DNA of 64,000 nucleotides. Origin: Microbacterium saperdae (GTDB lineage: Bacteria > Actinomycetota > Actinomycetes > Actinomycetales > Microbacteriaceae). Made by a program: the position numbers and the translations under genes. Below are positions 42,821-52,001 of the stretch, piece by piece. The stretch covers positions 62,001 through 126,000 of the forward strand of contig NZ_VFOX01000001.1 in assembly GCF_006716345.1 (NCBI RefSeq), in the 5' to 3' direction. The notes beneath the pieces were generated by a model. It was not told the origin of the DNA, ran no database searches, and was given only the letters and a program-made list of their open reading frames with translations. Numbering within the stretch: the first letter of the stretch is position 1; each line of letters begins with the position of its first letter.

Positions 42821-44323
42821 ATGAGCGATCCCATTCTCAGAGTCGAGGGAATCAGCAAGGGTTTCCCCGGTGTGCAGGCGCTGAAGGACGTGCACCTCGA
42901 AGTGCGCGCCGGTGAGGTGCTCGTACTCGTGGGTGAGAACGGCGCCGGCAAGTCGACGCTCATGAAGATCCTCTCCGGGATCTACACCAAGGACGAGGGG
43001 ACGATCACGTTCGAGGGCCAGCAAGTCGAGCTCACGAGCCCGCTCCAGGCCCAGGAGCTCGGCGTCACGATCATCCATCAGGAACTCAACCTGATGCCGG
43101 ATCTGACCGTCGCGCAGAACATCTTCGTAGGCCGTGAGCCGAAGACGGGGCCGTTCCTGTCCGAGCGCAAGCTCAACACGCAGACCGCGGAGCTGCTCAC
43201 GCGCCTCGACATCCGCCTGAACCCCCGCCAGCTGGTCGGGGAGCTCACGGTCGCCGAGCAGCAGATGGTCGAGATCGCCAAGGCGCTGTCGTTCAACGCC
43301 AAGGTCCTGATCATGGACGAGCCGACATCCGCCCTCACCGACTCCGAGGTCGAGACGCTCTTCGTCCTGATCGAGCAGCTCAAGGCGCGGGGCACGGGCA
43401 TCGTCTACATCTCGCACCGCATGGACGAGCTGCGTCGTCTCGCCGACCGCGTGACCGTGCTCCGCGACGGCACATACATCGGATCACTCGACAAGTCCGA
43501 GGTCAGCATCCCCAAGATCATCGAGATGATGGTCGGACGCCCGATCGACGAGGGAACCCGTCCGCAGGCGCGCGAGCACATCAACGACCCGATCGTGCTG
43601 AAGGTCGAAGGGCTCTCCACCAAGGCGCTGCTCAAGGACGTCTCCTTCGAGCTGCACAAGGGCGAGATCCTCGGCTTCGCCGGGCTCATGGGCGCCGGCC
43701 GCACCGAGACCGCCCGCGCGGTCATCGGCGCCGATCCCCGCGATGGCGGCACGGTCACGATCGGCGGACGTGCCACCAAGATCAGCCAGCCCGCGGATGC
43801 CGTCAAGCACGGCGTCGGCTACCTCTCCGAGGACCGCAAGCTCCTCGGCCTCATGCTCGAGCAGGACGTGACCTTCAACACGGTGCTCGCCTCGCTCGGC
43901 TCCTACGCCAACGCCATCGGCTGGATGGGCGACGGCAAGGCCAAGAACCGCACCAAGGAGTACGTCCAGCAGCTGCGGGTCAAGACGCCCTCGGTCAACC
44001 AGGTCGTCAAGCTGCTGTCCGGCGGCAACCAGCAGAAGGTCGTCATCGCCCGCTGGCTGATGCGCGACTGCGACGTCCTCATCTTCGACGAGCCGACCCG
44101 AGGGATCGACGTCGGCGCGAAGGAAGAGATCTACCGCCTCATGCAGCTGCTCGCCGAGCAGGGCAAATCCATCATCGTCATCTCGTCGGAGCTGCCGGAG
44201 ATCCTTCGGGTGGCGAACCGCATCGCGGTCTTCGCCAACGGTCGGATCACCGGGACCCTTCGCAACGAGGAAGCAAGCCAGGAGAAGATCATGCAACTCG
44301 CAGCCCACGGGGAGGAAGACTGA
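42821..44323 (+). CDS. CUT2 sugar ABC transporter ATPase (RbsA type)
   Basis: 500 residues with two ATP-binding cassettes. The first has Walker A GENGAGKST, signature-like TVAEQQMVEIAKAL and Walker B ILIMDEPTSALT. The second has the degenerate P-loop GLMGAGRTE usual for this family, signature LSGGNQQKV and LIFDEPTRGIDV. It powers uptake of a monosaccharide through the permease that follows; the stop and next start share one base. Sugar unknown: ribose, fucose or the substrate of the unassigned operon are candidates on regulatory grounds. Confidence 0.95.
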   Translation: MSDPILRVEGISKGFPGVQALKDVHLEVRAGEVLVLVGENGAGKSTLMKILSGIYTKDEGTITFEGQQVELTSPLQAQELGVTIIHQELNLMPDLTVAQNIFVGREPKTGPFLSERKLNTQTAELLTRLDIRLNPRQLVGELTVAEQQMVEIAKALSFNAKVLIMDEPTSALTDSEVETLFVLIEQLKARGTGIVYISHRMDELRRLADRVTVLRDGTYIGSLDKSEVSIPKIIEMMVGRPIDEGTRPQAREHINDPIVLKVEGLSTKALLKDVSFELHKGEILGFAGLMGAGRTETARAVIGADPRDGGTVTIGGRATKISQPADAVKHGVGYLSEDRKLLGLMLEQDVTFNTVLASLGSYANAIGWMGDGKAKNRTKEYVQQLRVKTPSVNQVVKLLSGGNQQKVVIARWLMRDCDVLIFDEPTRGIDVGAKEEIYRLMQLLAEQGKSIIVISSELPEILRVANRIAVFANGRITGTLRNEEASQEKIMQLAAHGEED

Positions 44324-45357
44324 TGAGCGCTCCACAGCAGCCCGGATCGTCGACGACGACGATCATCCAGACGGCGGTCTCGGAGAACACCGACAAGCGC
44401 GACATCGTCGGGTTCCTCAAGAAGCAGGCGCAGCAGTCGCTCGCCTTCGGCACGCTCGTCGTGCTGGTGGTCTTCTTCGCGATCGCCAGCCCCAGCTTCT
44501 TCACGGTCAGCAACATCACCACCGTGCTGCTCTCGACCGCGGTGATCGCGATCCTCGCGCTCGGCACGACGTTCGTGATCATCACCGGTGGCATCGACCT
44601 CTCGCTCGGCACCGGAATGGCGCTGGCCGCCGTGATGACCGGTGTCTTCGTCACCAAGATGGGGCTGCCCGTGTGGGTCGGCGTCATCGGCGGCATCGCG
44701 ACCGGTGTGCTGATGGGCCTGATCAACGGCGTCAACATCACCTTCCTCCGGCTTCCTCCGTTCATCGCGACACTCGCGATGATGATGATCGCCGGTGGTC
44801 TCGCCCTCGTGATCTCGGGCGTCGCGCCGATCTACTTCGCGGCCGACAACGGATTCCAGCAGGCCTTCGCGATCGGCACGCTGATCCCCGGCCTCCCCAA
44901 CGCGGTGCTCATCACCGGCATCCTGGCGGTCATCGCCTGGCTCGTGCTGTCGAAGACACTGCTCGGCCGCTACACGTTCGCGATCGGCTCCAACGAAGAG
45001 GCGACGCGCCTCTCCGGTGTGAACACGCGCCGCTGGACGATCCTCGTCTACATGTTCGCGGGTGCCTTCACCGGCATCGCGGGCGTGGTGATCGCCGCCC
45101 GCCTCGGCTCCGCGCAGCCGCAGATCGGAACCGGCTACGAGCTGCAGGCGATCGCGGCCGTCATCATCGGCGGCACCTCGCTGCTCGGTGGGCGCGGATC
45201 CATCCTCGGCACCGTGATCGGCGCACTCATCATGAGCGTGCTCGTCAACGGTCTGCGCATCATGTCGATCCAGTCGGAATGGCAGAACATCGTGGTCGGC
45301 GTCGTGGTGCTGATCGCCGTGTTCTTCGACTCGCTGCGCAACCGCACCCGTACCTGA
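44323..45357 (+). CDS. CUT2 sugar ABC transporter permease (RbsC type)
   Basis: 344 residues with about 9-10 membrane helices. The cytoplasmic N-terminal 35 residues are followed by VVFFAIASPSFFTVSNI; GGIDLSLGTGMALAAVMTG and the C-terminal GGTSLLGGRGSILGTVIGALIM are hallmarks of RbsC/AraH-type permeases. Its start overlaps the ATPase gene by one base, so it is tightly co-expressed. Confidence 0.95.
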   Translation: MSAPQQPGSSTTTIIQTAVSENTDKRDIVGFLKKQAQQSLAFGTLVVLVVFFAIASPSFFTVSNITTVLLSTAVIAILALGTTFVIITGGIDLSLGTGMALAAVMTGVFVTKMGLPVWVGVIGGIATGVLMGLINGVNITFLRLPPFIATLAMMMIAGGLALVISGVAPIYFAADNGFQQAFAIGTLIPGLPNAVLITGILAVIAWLVLSKTLLGRYTFAIGSNEEATRLSGVNTRRWTILVYMFAGAFTGIAGVVIAARLGSAQPQIGTGYELQAIAAVIIGGTSLLGGRGSILGTVIGALIMSVLVNGLRIMSIQSEWQNIVVGVVVLIAVFFDSLRNRTRT

Positions 45358-45500
45358 CCCCTGAACCACGGAGAGTGGCACCCGTGCCCGCCATTCCCCG
45401 ATCGGCACCAGCCGAACCCGCGGAGCGATCCGCACGGCACACAGCACCAGGAATGTCCACACCGTCGACGCAGTCGGCACTCACAAACAACGGAGTTTCC

Positions 45501-46496
45501 ATGAAGTTCGGCAAGAAGACCGCATTCGCGGCACTCGTCGCCTCGGCGGCACTCGTCATGGCCGGATGCGCGGGCGACACGGGCGGCGGCGACGCCGGCA
45601 GTGGCGACGGCGGCAGCGGCGACAAGATGTACATCGCACTCGTCTCGAAGGGCTTCCAGCACCAGTTCTGGCAGGCCGTCAAGAAGGGCGCCGAGGAGCG
45701 CGCCGCCGAGCTCGGCGTCGACATCACCTTCGAAGGCCCCGCAGCCGAGACCGAGATCGACGCGCAGCTGCAGATGCTGCAGACCGCGATCGACAAGGGA
45801 CCGGATGCCATCGCCTACGCCGCCCTCGACCCCGAGGCGTGCGTCACCCCGCTGCAGCAGGCCAAGGACAAGGACATCCCCGTGGTGTACTTCGACGCAC
45901 CGTGCGACGGTGACGTGGGCCTGAGCCTGTCCGCCACCGACAGCAAGGTCGCCGGTGCGCTGGCAGCAGAGCACATGGCCGACCTGATCGGCGGCAAGGG
46001 CGAGGTCGGCATCGTCGGCCACTCGCAGATCAACTCGACCGGTGTCGAGCGTCGTGACGGCTTCGTCGAGAAGATCGAGGCCGACTACCCCGACATCAAG
46101 ATCGTCGACATCCAGTACGGCGACGGCGACCACCTGAAGTCGGCTGACATCGCGAAGGCCATGATCGCGGCTCACCCCGACCTCAAGGGCATCTACGGCA
46201 CCAACGAAGGCTCCGCCATCGGCGTCGTGAACGCGGTCAACGAGCTCGGCCTCGAGAAGGGCAAGCTCACGATCGTCGGATTCGACTCCGGCGCAGCGCA
46301 GATCAACGCGATCAAGGACGGCACGATGGCCGGCGCCATCACGCAGGACCCGATCGGCATCGGCGCACAGGTCGTGCAGGCGGCGTACGACGCCGCCAAC
46401 GGCAAGGATGTCGAGGAGTTCTACGACACCGGTTCGTACTGGTACGACAAGACCAACATCGAGGACCCGAAGATCGCTGCAGTTCTCTACGAGTGA
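45501..46496 (+). CDS. CUT2 sugar-binding lipoprotein (RbsB type)
   Basis: 331 residues. A lipoprotein signal ends in MAGC (Cys23), followed by a Gly/Asp/Ser linker, then a periplasmic binding protein-like fold (IALVSKGFQHQFWQAVKKGAEE, FDSGAAQINAIKDGTMAGAITQDP). It captures the sugar outside the membrane. ATG 45501 has GGAG five bases upstream; the 143-base gap from the permease holds no gene. The upstream frame to 44673 is a shadow of the permease. The operon ends with a strong terminator. Confidence 0.94.
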   Translation: MKFGKKTAFAALVASAALVMAGCAGDTGGGDAGSGDGGSGDKMYIALVSKGFQHQFWQAVKKGAEERAAELGVDITFEGPAAETEIDAQLQMLQTAIDKGPDAIAYAALDPEACVTPLQQAKDKDIPVVYFDAPCDGDVGLSLSATDSKVAGALAAEHMADLIGGKGEVGIVGHSQINSTGVERRDGFVEKIEADYPDIKIVDIQYGDGDHLKSADIAKAMIAAHPDLKGIYGTNEGSAIGVVNAVNELGLEKGKLTIVGFDSGAAQINAIKDGTMAGAITQDPIGIGAQVVQAAYDAANGKDVEEFYDTGSYWYDKTNIEDPKIAAVLYE

Positions 46497-46507
46497 TCTG
46501 AGTCCAG

Positions 46508-46543
46508 GAAGAAGCCCCTCGCCTTCGGGTGAGGGGCTTCTTC
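46508..46543 (+). terminator. Strong intrinsic terminator of the CUT2 operon
   Basis: GAAGAAGCCCCTC (46508-46520) and GAGGGGCTTCTTC (46531-46543) form a perfect 13-base stem around a 10-base loop with a TTCG turn. The T-rich TTCTTCTGTGT end makes this the most classical terminator in the window. Confidence 0.9.
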
Positions 46544-46644
46544 TGTGTGCGGGTGGGTGGTGGGGCTTGGGATGTTGTGGGCACCTCGTGTCGGAATGGG
46601 GGTGTGGTGGCGACGTGAGGTGTCAACTTCTGGGGAGGGGGGGC

Positions 46645-46941
46645 TCAGAGGCGGCGGAGGAAGGTGAGCTGCGACGAGGGCTCGACGATCAGCTCCTGCA
46701 GCGCGGCGTTGAAGGGCACCCCGGCGGGAGACGCCAGGTGCGCCTGGAACGCCTCGTCGTCGCGGTAGACCTCGTAGACGAAGAAGCGGTCGGAGTCGTC
46801 GACCAGGCGGGTGGCGTCGAAGACGACGTTGCCGTCCTCGGCTCGCACACCTTCGGCGAAGTCGCGCAGCAGCGCGGCCACACGGTCTCCTTCCCCCGGG
46901 CGGGCGGTGAACGTCGCGTGCAGGATGGTCGGCTCGGACAT
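46645..46941 (-). CDS. Quinol monooxygenase-like ABM domain protein
   Basis: 98 residues. Single antibiotic-biosynthesis-monooxygenase (YgiN-like) domain: ILHATFTARPGEGDRVAALLRDFA, FFVYEVYRDDEAFQAHLAS. Such dimeric proteins oxidise quinols or act as unknown small enzymes in sugar operons. The start at 46941 has GAGGAG four bases upstream. Last gene of the operon read leftward from 51951. Confidence 0.82.
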   Translation of the reverse strand: MSEPTILHATFTARPGEGDRVAALLRDFAEGVRAEDGNVVFDATRLVDDSDRFFVYEVYRDDEAFQAHLASPAGVPFNAALQELIVEPSSQLTFLRRL

Positions 46942-46973
46942 GAGGCTCCTCGGGAGGGGATCGGGATGCAAGG

Positions 46974-47921
46974 TCAGGACAGCGTCAGCAGGCGTGCGGG
47001 ATTGGCGATGAGCATGCGCTCGACCGCCGCGTCGCCGACCACGTCGCGCAGCCGGGGGAGGTAGCGCTCGCCGAGGTACGCGAGGCCGGGCATGCCTCCG
47101 TAGGCGCTGTACCGCGTGCGGCGCGCGACGTCGCCGCCGAGCACGATCCGGTCTCCGGCGCCCTGTGCGACGGCCGCGGCCGTCAGTGCCAGCAGCTCCG
47201 CGTCGGAGCGGGTGCGAGGGCGGGCGAATCCGTCGTAGCCGAGGTAGGCGCCGCGCTCCGCGAGGGAGGCGTGCAGACCGGCGTCCGGGTCGCGGTCGGC
47301 GTGCGCGAGCACCACGCGCTCCGCAGCCACCCCCTCGGAGGCGAGCAGGTCGAGCACCTCGTGCGCGGCCGTGCAGAACTCCAGGTGCACCATGATCGCG
47401 GCACCGGTCGCGCGATGCGCCGCGGCGAGTGCCTGCAGGGTCGTGCGCTCGAAGTCGCTGATGCGCCAGTAGTCGATGCCGCCCTTGAGGACGCCCGCGC
47501 GCACGCCCGCGCCGTCCGGCGTCCGGGCGCGCGGGCCGCTCGCTGCGGCATCCGTCAGCGGCATCCCCTCGGTGATCTCGGTGACGAACTGCTGCGCGAG
47601 CTGCGCGGCGTCCCGGGACCGCGTCGGGTGGTGCTGATCGTAGTGCGCCTCGCGGTGGCGGCCGGTCGTGGCGACCACGTGCAGTCCGGTCGTGGCGCTG
47701 ATGCGCGCGACCGCCTCCGGGTTGCGGCCGAGCCCGAACGGGGTCGCGTCGACCATCGCGGAGAATCCGCTGTCGCGCAGGAGCCCGGCCTCGGTCGTCG
47801 ACCGCATCTCGTCGTCGAGCTCATCGCCCGGCAGGAGCGGGGTGATCTGGAACAGGTGCTCGTGATAGTTCGTCGACCCGAGCAGCGCCGGGTCGATGTC
47901 TCCGAGGACCGTGCGGATCAT
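46974..47921 (-). CDS. Phosphotriesterase-like lactonase
   Basis: 315 residues of the PTE/amidohydrolase group. Metal ligands: NYHEHLF (HxH), the Lys in AGVLKGGIDY that is carbamylated in the family, His in IMVHLEF and LAHADRDPD, and Asp in LGGDVARR. Relatives with known activity hydrolyse sugar lactone phosphates, which fits an operon with a sugar kinase and dehydrogenases. ATG 47921 overlaps the upstream gene by 4 bases; the long frame to 48563 is a shadow of that gene. Confidence 0.85.
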   Translation of the reverse strand: MIRTVLGDIDPALLGSTNYHEHLFQITPLLPGDELDDEMRSTTEAGLLRDSGFSAMVDATPFGLGRNPEAVARISATTGLHVVATTGRHREAHYDQHHPTRSRDAAQLAQQFVTEITEGMPLTDAAASGPRARTPDGAGVRAGVLKGGIDYWRISDFERTTLQALAAAHRATGAAIMVHLEFCTAAHEVLDLLASEGVAAERVVLAHADRDPDAGLHASLAERGAYLGYDGFARPRTRSDAELLALTAAAVAQGAGDRIVLGGDVARRTRYSAYGGMPGLAYLGERYLPRLRDVVGDAAVERMLIANPARLLTLS

Positions 47922-48883
47922 CGGCGTGCGAACTCCGCGGCCTCGGCGAGCTGTTCGACGATCTCGGGGGTGAGCTCGAGCTCGAACACGTCGGCGACGA
48001 CCTGCGACCAGCCGTGGATGAAGTAGCGCCACCCGTCGACCACGTGCAGTGAGCGGGCCTGCTCCTGCGCGCGTGCCTGGTGCAGGAACTCGAGCGAGCC
48101 GCGGTAGTTGAACTCCCAGACGACCGCATTCTCGGGGAACACCACGTCGTCGGGCAGGGGAGAGCCCGGACGATCCTTGCCGAGCCCGGTGGCGTTGACG
48201 ATGAGAGAGCCGGCCGGCGCGGCGGCGATGAGGGCGGCGGCCTGCTCCGGGGTGTCGGTGCGCACGTAGGTGATGAGCCCTTCGGGGGTGCCGTGCTGCG
48301 CGTGGACCTCCCGGAGGTGCGCGAGCTTCTCGTCGTCGCGGGCGGTGACGGTCACCTTCGACGGGGCATCCGCCCGCTCGGCGAGGGCCCAGCTCAGCGC
48401 GGTGCCCGATCCGCCGGCGCCGAGGATGACGACCTCCGCTCCGGTGCGGGCGAAGTGGTCCACCGGCAGGAAGTCGTTCAGGGCGAGGTCGACCGTGAGC
48501 GGGTCCTTGGCGCGCCCGATGAGCCGGTCGCCGCGCTTGGAGATGCTGGAGATCTCGCTGCACGACACCGCGAACGGGTCGAGCTCGTCGAACAGATCGG
48601 ATGCCGCGGCGTACACGTTCATCTTGTGGGTGGTGACCAGCGCACCGCGGTGGCGGGGGTCGTCGCGGATCTGCTCGACCATCGCGATGTACTGCGCAGG
48701 GGTCGCATCCATCGGAAGGTCGTGCCCCACGAGGTTGCGTGTCGGCAGCCCGAGGACCTCGGCCCAGCGCGGGAACACCTGCATGATCGACGAGGAGCCG
48801 GTGCTGACGCCGACGAAGCCCATGTAGTCGGCGGTCGCGGTGTCGTCCGCCGGGGGCGCAACGGTGGTGAGAGAAGAGGACAT
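47918..48883 (-). CDS. Shikimate dehydrogenase-like oxidoreductase
   Basis: 321 residues, longer than biosynthetic AroE (about 270). N-terminal MGFVGVSTGSSSIMQVFPRWAEVL and VTTHKMNVY carry the AroE substrate-site Lys; the NAD(P) motif is ILGAGGSGTALSWAL and the end DGWRYFIHGWSQV replaces the usual DGxxMLxxQ. The altered substrate pocket (SSS in place of SxS with pro-S neighbours) suggests another polyol or sugar acid rather than shikimate. Coupled by overlap to the lactonase gene, so it is a catabolic member of this operon. Confidence 0.82.
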   Translation of the reverse strand: MSSSLTTVAPPADDTATADYMGFVGVSTGSSSIMQVFPRWAEVLGLPTRNLVGHDLPMDATPAQYIAMVEQIRDDPRHRGALVTTHKMNVYAAASDLFDELDPFAVSCSEISSISKRGDRLIGRAKDPLTVDLALNDFLPVDHFARTGAEVVILGAGGSGTALSWALAERADAPSKVTVTARDDEKLAHLREVHAQHGTPEGLITYVRTDTPEQAAALIAAAPAGSLIVNATGLGKDRPGSPLPDDVVFPENAVVWEFNYRGSLEFLHQARAQEQARSLHVVDGWRYFIHGWSQVVADVFELELTPEIVEQLAEAAEFARR

Positions 48884-48892
48884 CGGGAACTC

Positions 48893-49846
48893 CTAGCGAG
48901 CGGTCACGGGGTGGGCGGGCTCAGCGCCCTTGAGCACGGCGATGACGTCGTCGAGCGACAGGGAGCCCATGTTGTCGACGGCCTGGGTGGTCTGCGCGCC
49001 GAGGTGCGGCGTGACGATCACGCGGTCGGCGAGGTCGGCGGCCAGCAGCGGGCTGTGGGTCGCGGCCGTGTCGCCGTAGAGCGTGTCGGCGGCGAACCCC
49101 GCGAGGATGCCGTCGCGCAGCGCATCGGCGATCGCCGCCTCTTCGACGAGGTCGCCGCGGGCCGTGTTCACCAGCACCGTGCCGCGGCGCATGCCGGCCA
49201 GTCGACCGGCATCCACGAGCAGCTGACCGCCCGGCGCGTGCAGGGTGATGACGTCGGCGTGGCGGAACAGCTCGTCGAGTTCGACCGGTTCGGCGCCGTT
49301 CGCCCGCACGAGGTCGGTCGGGAGGTACGGGTCGGCGGCGAGGATGCGGGATCCGAAGCCGCTCAACCGCTTCGCGACGCCCTGGCCGATGCGGCCGAAT
49401 CCGACGATGCCGACGGTCGCCGCTCCGAGCTCCCGTCCGCGCCGCACGGCCCAGTCGCCGTCGCGCACGCGGCGGTCGCCGTCGGGGATGAAGCGGAGCA
49501 TCGAGAGCATGAGGCCGACGGCGTGGTCGGCGACGGCATCCGCGTTCGCGCCGGGAGTGTTCGTGACCGGGATGCCGCGTCGTCCGGCGGCGTCGAGGTC
49601 GACGGCTTCGGTGCCCACACCGTAGCGGGCGATGACCTTGAGCTTCGGTGCCGCAGCGAGGTGGGCCTCGGTCACCTCTCCGGTGCCGGCGATCCAGGCA
49701 TCGGCGCCGTGGAGCAGGGAGCGGAGTTCTTCGAGGTCGTGGTGGGCGGGTCCGCGCAGGATCCGGTGGCCGGCGCGGCTGGCCCGCTCGACCAGATCGA
49801 CGTCGCCGTCGGAGAAGGAGCGGCTGGTGACCAGGATGACGCCCAT
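48893..49846 (-). CDS. D-isomer-specific 2-hydroxyacid dehydrogenase
   Basis: 317 residues. NAD-binding GIVGFGRIGQGVAKRL, conserved Arg in NTARGDLV and the Glu/His pair (DTLYGD, TPHLGAQT) mark the phosphoglycerate dehydrogenase-like family. The catalytic Glu region reads FAADTLYGD, with Asp-Thr in place of the more usual Asp-Val-Phe. ATG 49846 shares one base with the kinase stop. The natural acid is unknown; a phosphorylated sugar acid is likely given the kinase. Confidence 0.88.
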   Translation of the reverse strand: MGVILVTSRSFSDGDVDLVERASRAGHRILRGPAHHDLEELRSLLHGADAWIAGTGEVTEAHLAAAPKLKVIARYGVGTEAVDLDAAGRRGIPVTNTPGANADAVADHAVGLMLSMLRFIPDGDRRVRDGDWAVRRGRELGAATVGIVGFGRIGQGVAKRLSGFGSRILAADPYLPTDLVRANGAEPVELDELFRHADVITLHAPGGQLLVDAGRLAGMRRGTVLVNTARGDLVEEAAIADALRDGILAGFAADTLYGDTAATHSPLLAADLADRVIVTPHLGAQTTQAVDNMGSLSLDDVIAVLKGAEPAHPVTAR

Positions 49847-51336
49847 CAGCGCGACCCTCCGGCGAACCAGGGCGCCAGTGCCGTGTAGGCGTCGGCGAAC
49901 CGGGCGTGCCGTTCGGCATAGACCGCGTGGCGGCCGGCATCCGGGGTGAACTCGTCGGTGACCTCGCTGAGCGCGCGCGCTGCGGAGAACTCCGCGAGCC
50001 CCAGGCCGACCGCACCCGTCACGGCCGCGCCGAGGCTGTTGGCCTCTTCCACGATCGTGCGCCGACGGACGGGCACCCCCCAGACATCGGCGAGCACCGA
50101 GAGGTACACATCGCTCTGTGCCCCGCCCCCGACCGCGTCGATGCGGTCGATCGCGGCACCGGAAGCCCGGAACGCCTGGATGCAGGTGAGCAGGTTGAAG
50201 GCAGTGCCCTCCAACACCGCGCGCATCAGGTGCGCCCTGGTGTGGTGGCGCGCGAGGCCCACGAAGGCGCCGCGGGCGTCGGGGTCCCACAGGGGCGAGC
50301 GCTCACCGAGCAGATAGGGCAGGAAGTACAGGCCCTCGGTGTCGACATCCGCCGAGGCCTCAGCCGTCAGGCGGCCGGTCTCCGGGCGGGCGGGGTCGGG
50401 GGAGAGGGCCTCGGCGATCCACTGCACGGATGCTCCGCCGGCCTGCATCGTGGCGGTCGGCACGAACGATCCCGGCACCACGTTGTCGAACGTGAAGGTG
50501 CGCATCGCGGGGTCGTGGAGGGGCTGGTCGGCGGCGAACGAGATCCACGACGAGGTGCCCAGGCACACGTAGGCGCCGTCCTCGGGGGCGACCACGCCCG
50601 AGCCCACAGCGGCGATCGGGCCGTCGCCGCCGCCCATCACCACGCGCACGCCGGTGTGCAGACCGAGGGCCGCAGCCGCGGCATCCGTCAGGGTTCCGGC
50701 GACCGCGGTGGACTCGAGGACCTCGGGGAACAGCGAGCGCTCGAGGCGCGCGGCCTGCAGCACCTCGTCCGACCAGGTGCCGGTCCGCTGGTCGTAGGCG
50801 TTGGTGCCCGAGGCGTCGGAGCGGTCGGTCGCCAGGCGGCCCGTGAGCCGCAGCACGATGAAGTCCTTCGCGACGCAGACGCGTCGCACCCGCGCCCAGA
50901 CGTCGGGCTCGTTGTCGCGCACCCACATGATCTTCTCGACCGAGTAGGTCGGGTTCAGACGGTGGCCCAGGATGCCGTACGCGTGCTCGGCGCCGAGGGC
51001 GGCTTCGAGCTCGCGCTGCTGTGCACCGGCGCGGGTGTCGGCCCAGATGATCGCCGGGCGCGCGGGCTCGCCGTTGGCATCGAGGAGGACCGCGCCCATC
51101 ATCTGCCCGCTCACCACGAGGCCGGCGACCGCGGTCGGCGCGGTGTCGGTGCGGGCGAGCAGGTCACGGGTGGCGGCGACGACCGCCTCCCACCAGTCGA
51201 CGGGGTTCTGCTCGGCGATGCCCCCGGCCGCGAAATGCGCCGGATAGGGGACCGTGACCGAGGCGATCAGACGGCCGTCGTCATGGTGGAGCGAGGCCTT
51301 GTTCCCGGTCGTGCCGAGGTCGTGCGCGATGAGCAT
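49846..51336 (-). CDS. FGGY-family carbohydrate kinase, xylulokinase-like
   Basis: 496 residues. The ASKHA kinase fold is shown by LIAHDLGTTGNKASLHH, GLVVSGQMMGAVLLD, the catalytic Asp region WADTRAG, MGGGDGPIAAVGSG and the second phosphate motif AVGGGAQSDVYL. It resembles xylulokinases in length, but the N-terminal HDLGTTGNK differs from the DxGTSxxK of classical XylB, so the substrate may be another ketose or polyol. It lies between the cupin isomerase and the hydroxyacid dehydrogenase in one operon. Confidence 0.88.
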   Translation of the reverse strand: MLIAHDLGTTGNKASLHHDDGRLIASVTVPYPAHFAAGGIAEQNPVDWWEAVVAATRDLLARTDTAPTAVAGLVVSGQMMGAVLLDANGEPARPAIIWADTRAGAQQRELEAALGAEHAYGILGHRLNPTYSVEKIMWVRDNEPDVWARVRRVCVAKDFIVLRLTGRLATDRSDASGTNAYDQRTGTWSDEVLQAARLERSLFPEVLESTAVAGTLTDAAAAALGLHTGVRVVMGGGDGPIAAVGSGVVAPEDGAYVCLGTSSWISFAADQPLHDPAMRTFTFDNVVPGSFVPTATMQAGGASVQWIAEALSPDPARPETGRLTAEASADVDTEGLYFLPYLLGERSPLWDPDARGAFVGLARHHTRAHLMRAVLEGTAFNLLTCIQAFRASGAAIDRIDAVGGGAQSDVYLSVLADVWGVPVRRRTIVEEANSLGAAVTGAVGLGLAEFSAARALSEVTDEFTPDAGRHAVYAERHARFADAYTALAPWFAGGSR

Positions 51337-51345
51337 GGTCGGAGA

Positions 51346-51951
51346 CTATGCCGTGGGGGCGGAGGTCGAGTCGGCCGCGGAGTAGGGGCGCAGGTCGACG
51401 GTGCCATCGGTGCCGCGGTAGGCGCGGGACCCCATGCCGTGCTCGAGCACCCAGCCGTAGTCGTGGCCTGCGCCGCCCGGGTAGACCGCGAGGAAGGCGT
51501 AGGGCTCGTCGCCCGTGTTGATCGAGCGGTGCGCCCAGCCCGGCGGGATGTAGCCGATCGTGCCGGGGAGCATGTCGAGCCACTCGGTGCGCTCTCCGTC
51601 GAACATGAGCAGGCCGCCGCGGCCCTTCAGTGCCAGGTAGATCTCGCCCTGGTGGTTCGGGTGCTGGTGTCCCTTCGTCATCCAGAGTTCTCCCGAGGTG
51701 TCGCCCGGCATGATCGTGGTGATCGACTGGGGGAGCTCGCGGTCGATCTCGGGCACAGGGGAGCTGACCACCGTGTACACGACCGGGTTGTCGCCCGCGG
51801 ATGCCGCAGCCCAGGCGTCGCCGTCGAGGAAGAGCCCCTCGAGGTCGGACATCCGTCGCGTGAGCGTGGGCCCCTCGGGGGAGAGCGTGAGCTTCTCGGC
51901 GTCGAAGGCGATCGCCATCGGGGAGATCGGCGGGGTGTGGAACTCGGGCAT
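51346..51951 (-). CDS. Cupin-type phosphoglucose isomerase family protein
   Basis: 201 residues. Single cupin barrel with the metal motif TKGHQHPNHQGEIYLALKG and the family tail GYIPPGWAHRSINTGDEPYAFLAVYPGGAGHDYG, as in archaeal-type cupin glucose-6-phosphate isomerases. ATG 51951 has GAGGAG six bases upstream; an in-frame ATG at 51981 is the alternative. It is the first gene of the operon, directly downstream of the twin operators at 52002-52039. Confidence 0.87.
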   Translation of the reverse strand: MPEFHTPPISPMAIAFDAEKLTLSPEGPTLTRRMSDLEGLFLDGDAWAAASAGDNPVVYTVVSSPVPEIDRELPQSITTIMPGDTSGELWMTKGHQHPNHQGEIYLALKGRGGLLMFDGERTEWLDMLPGTIGYIPPGWAHRSINTGDEPYAFLAVYPGGAGHDYGWVLEHGMGSRAYRGTDGTVDLRPYSAADSTSAPTA

Positions 51952-52001
51952 GCGGGGCTCCTCGTGAGCGGTGGGCGTCATTGCTCGGTCGCGCGGCCGC
52001 A

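Noticed and set aside
46574..46630. Possible second copy of the family D hairpin
   Set aside because: GTTG-TGG-GCACCTC and GAGGTGTCAAC pair only with a bulge, over a 30-base loop. Too weak to list as a repeat.
46974..48563. A fused 529-codon frame joining the lactonase to its neighbour
   Set aside because: The upstream half is the out-of-frame shadow of the shikimate dehydrogenase-like gene; ATG 47921 with an ATGA overlap gives a normal-length lactonase.
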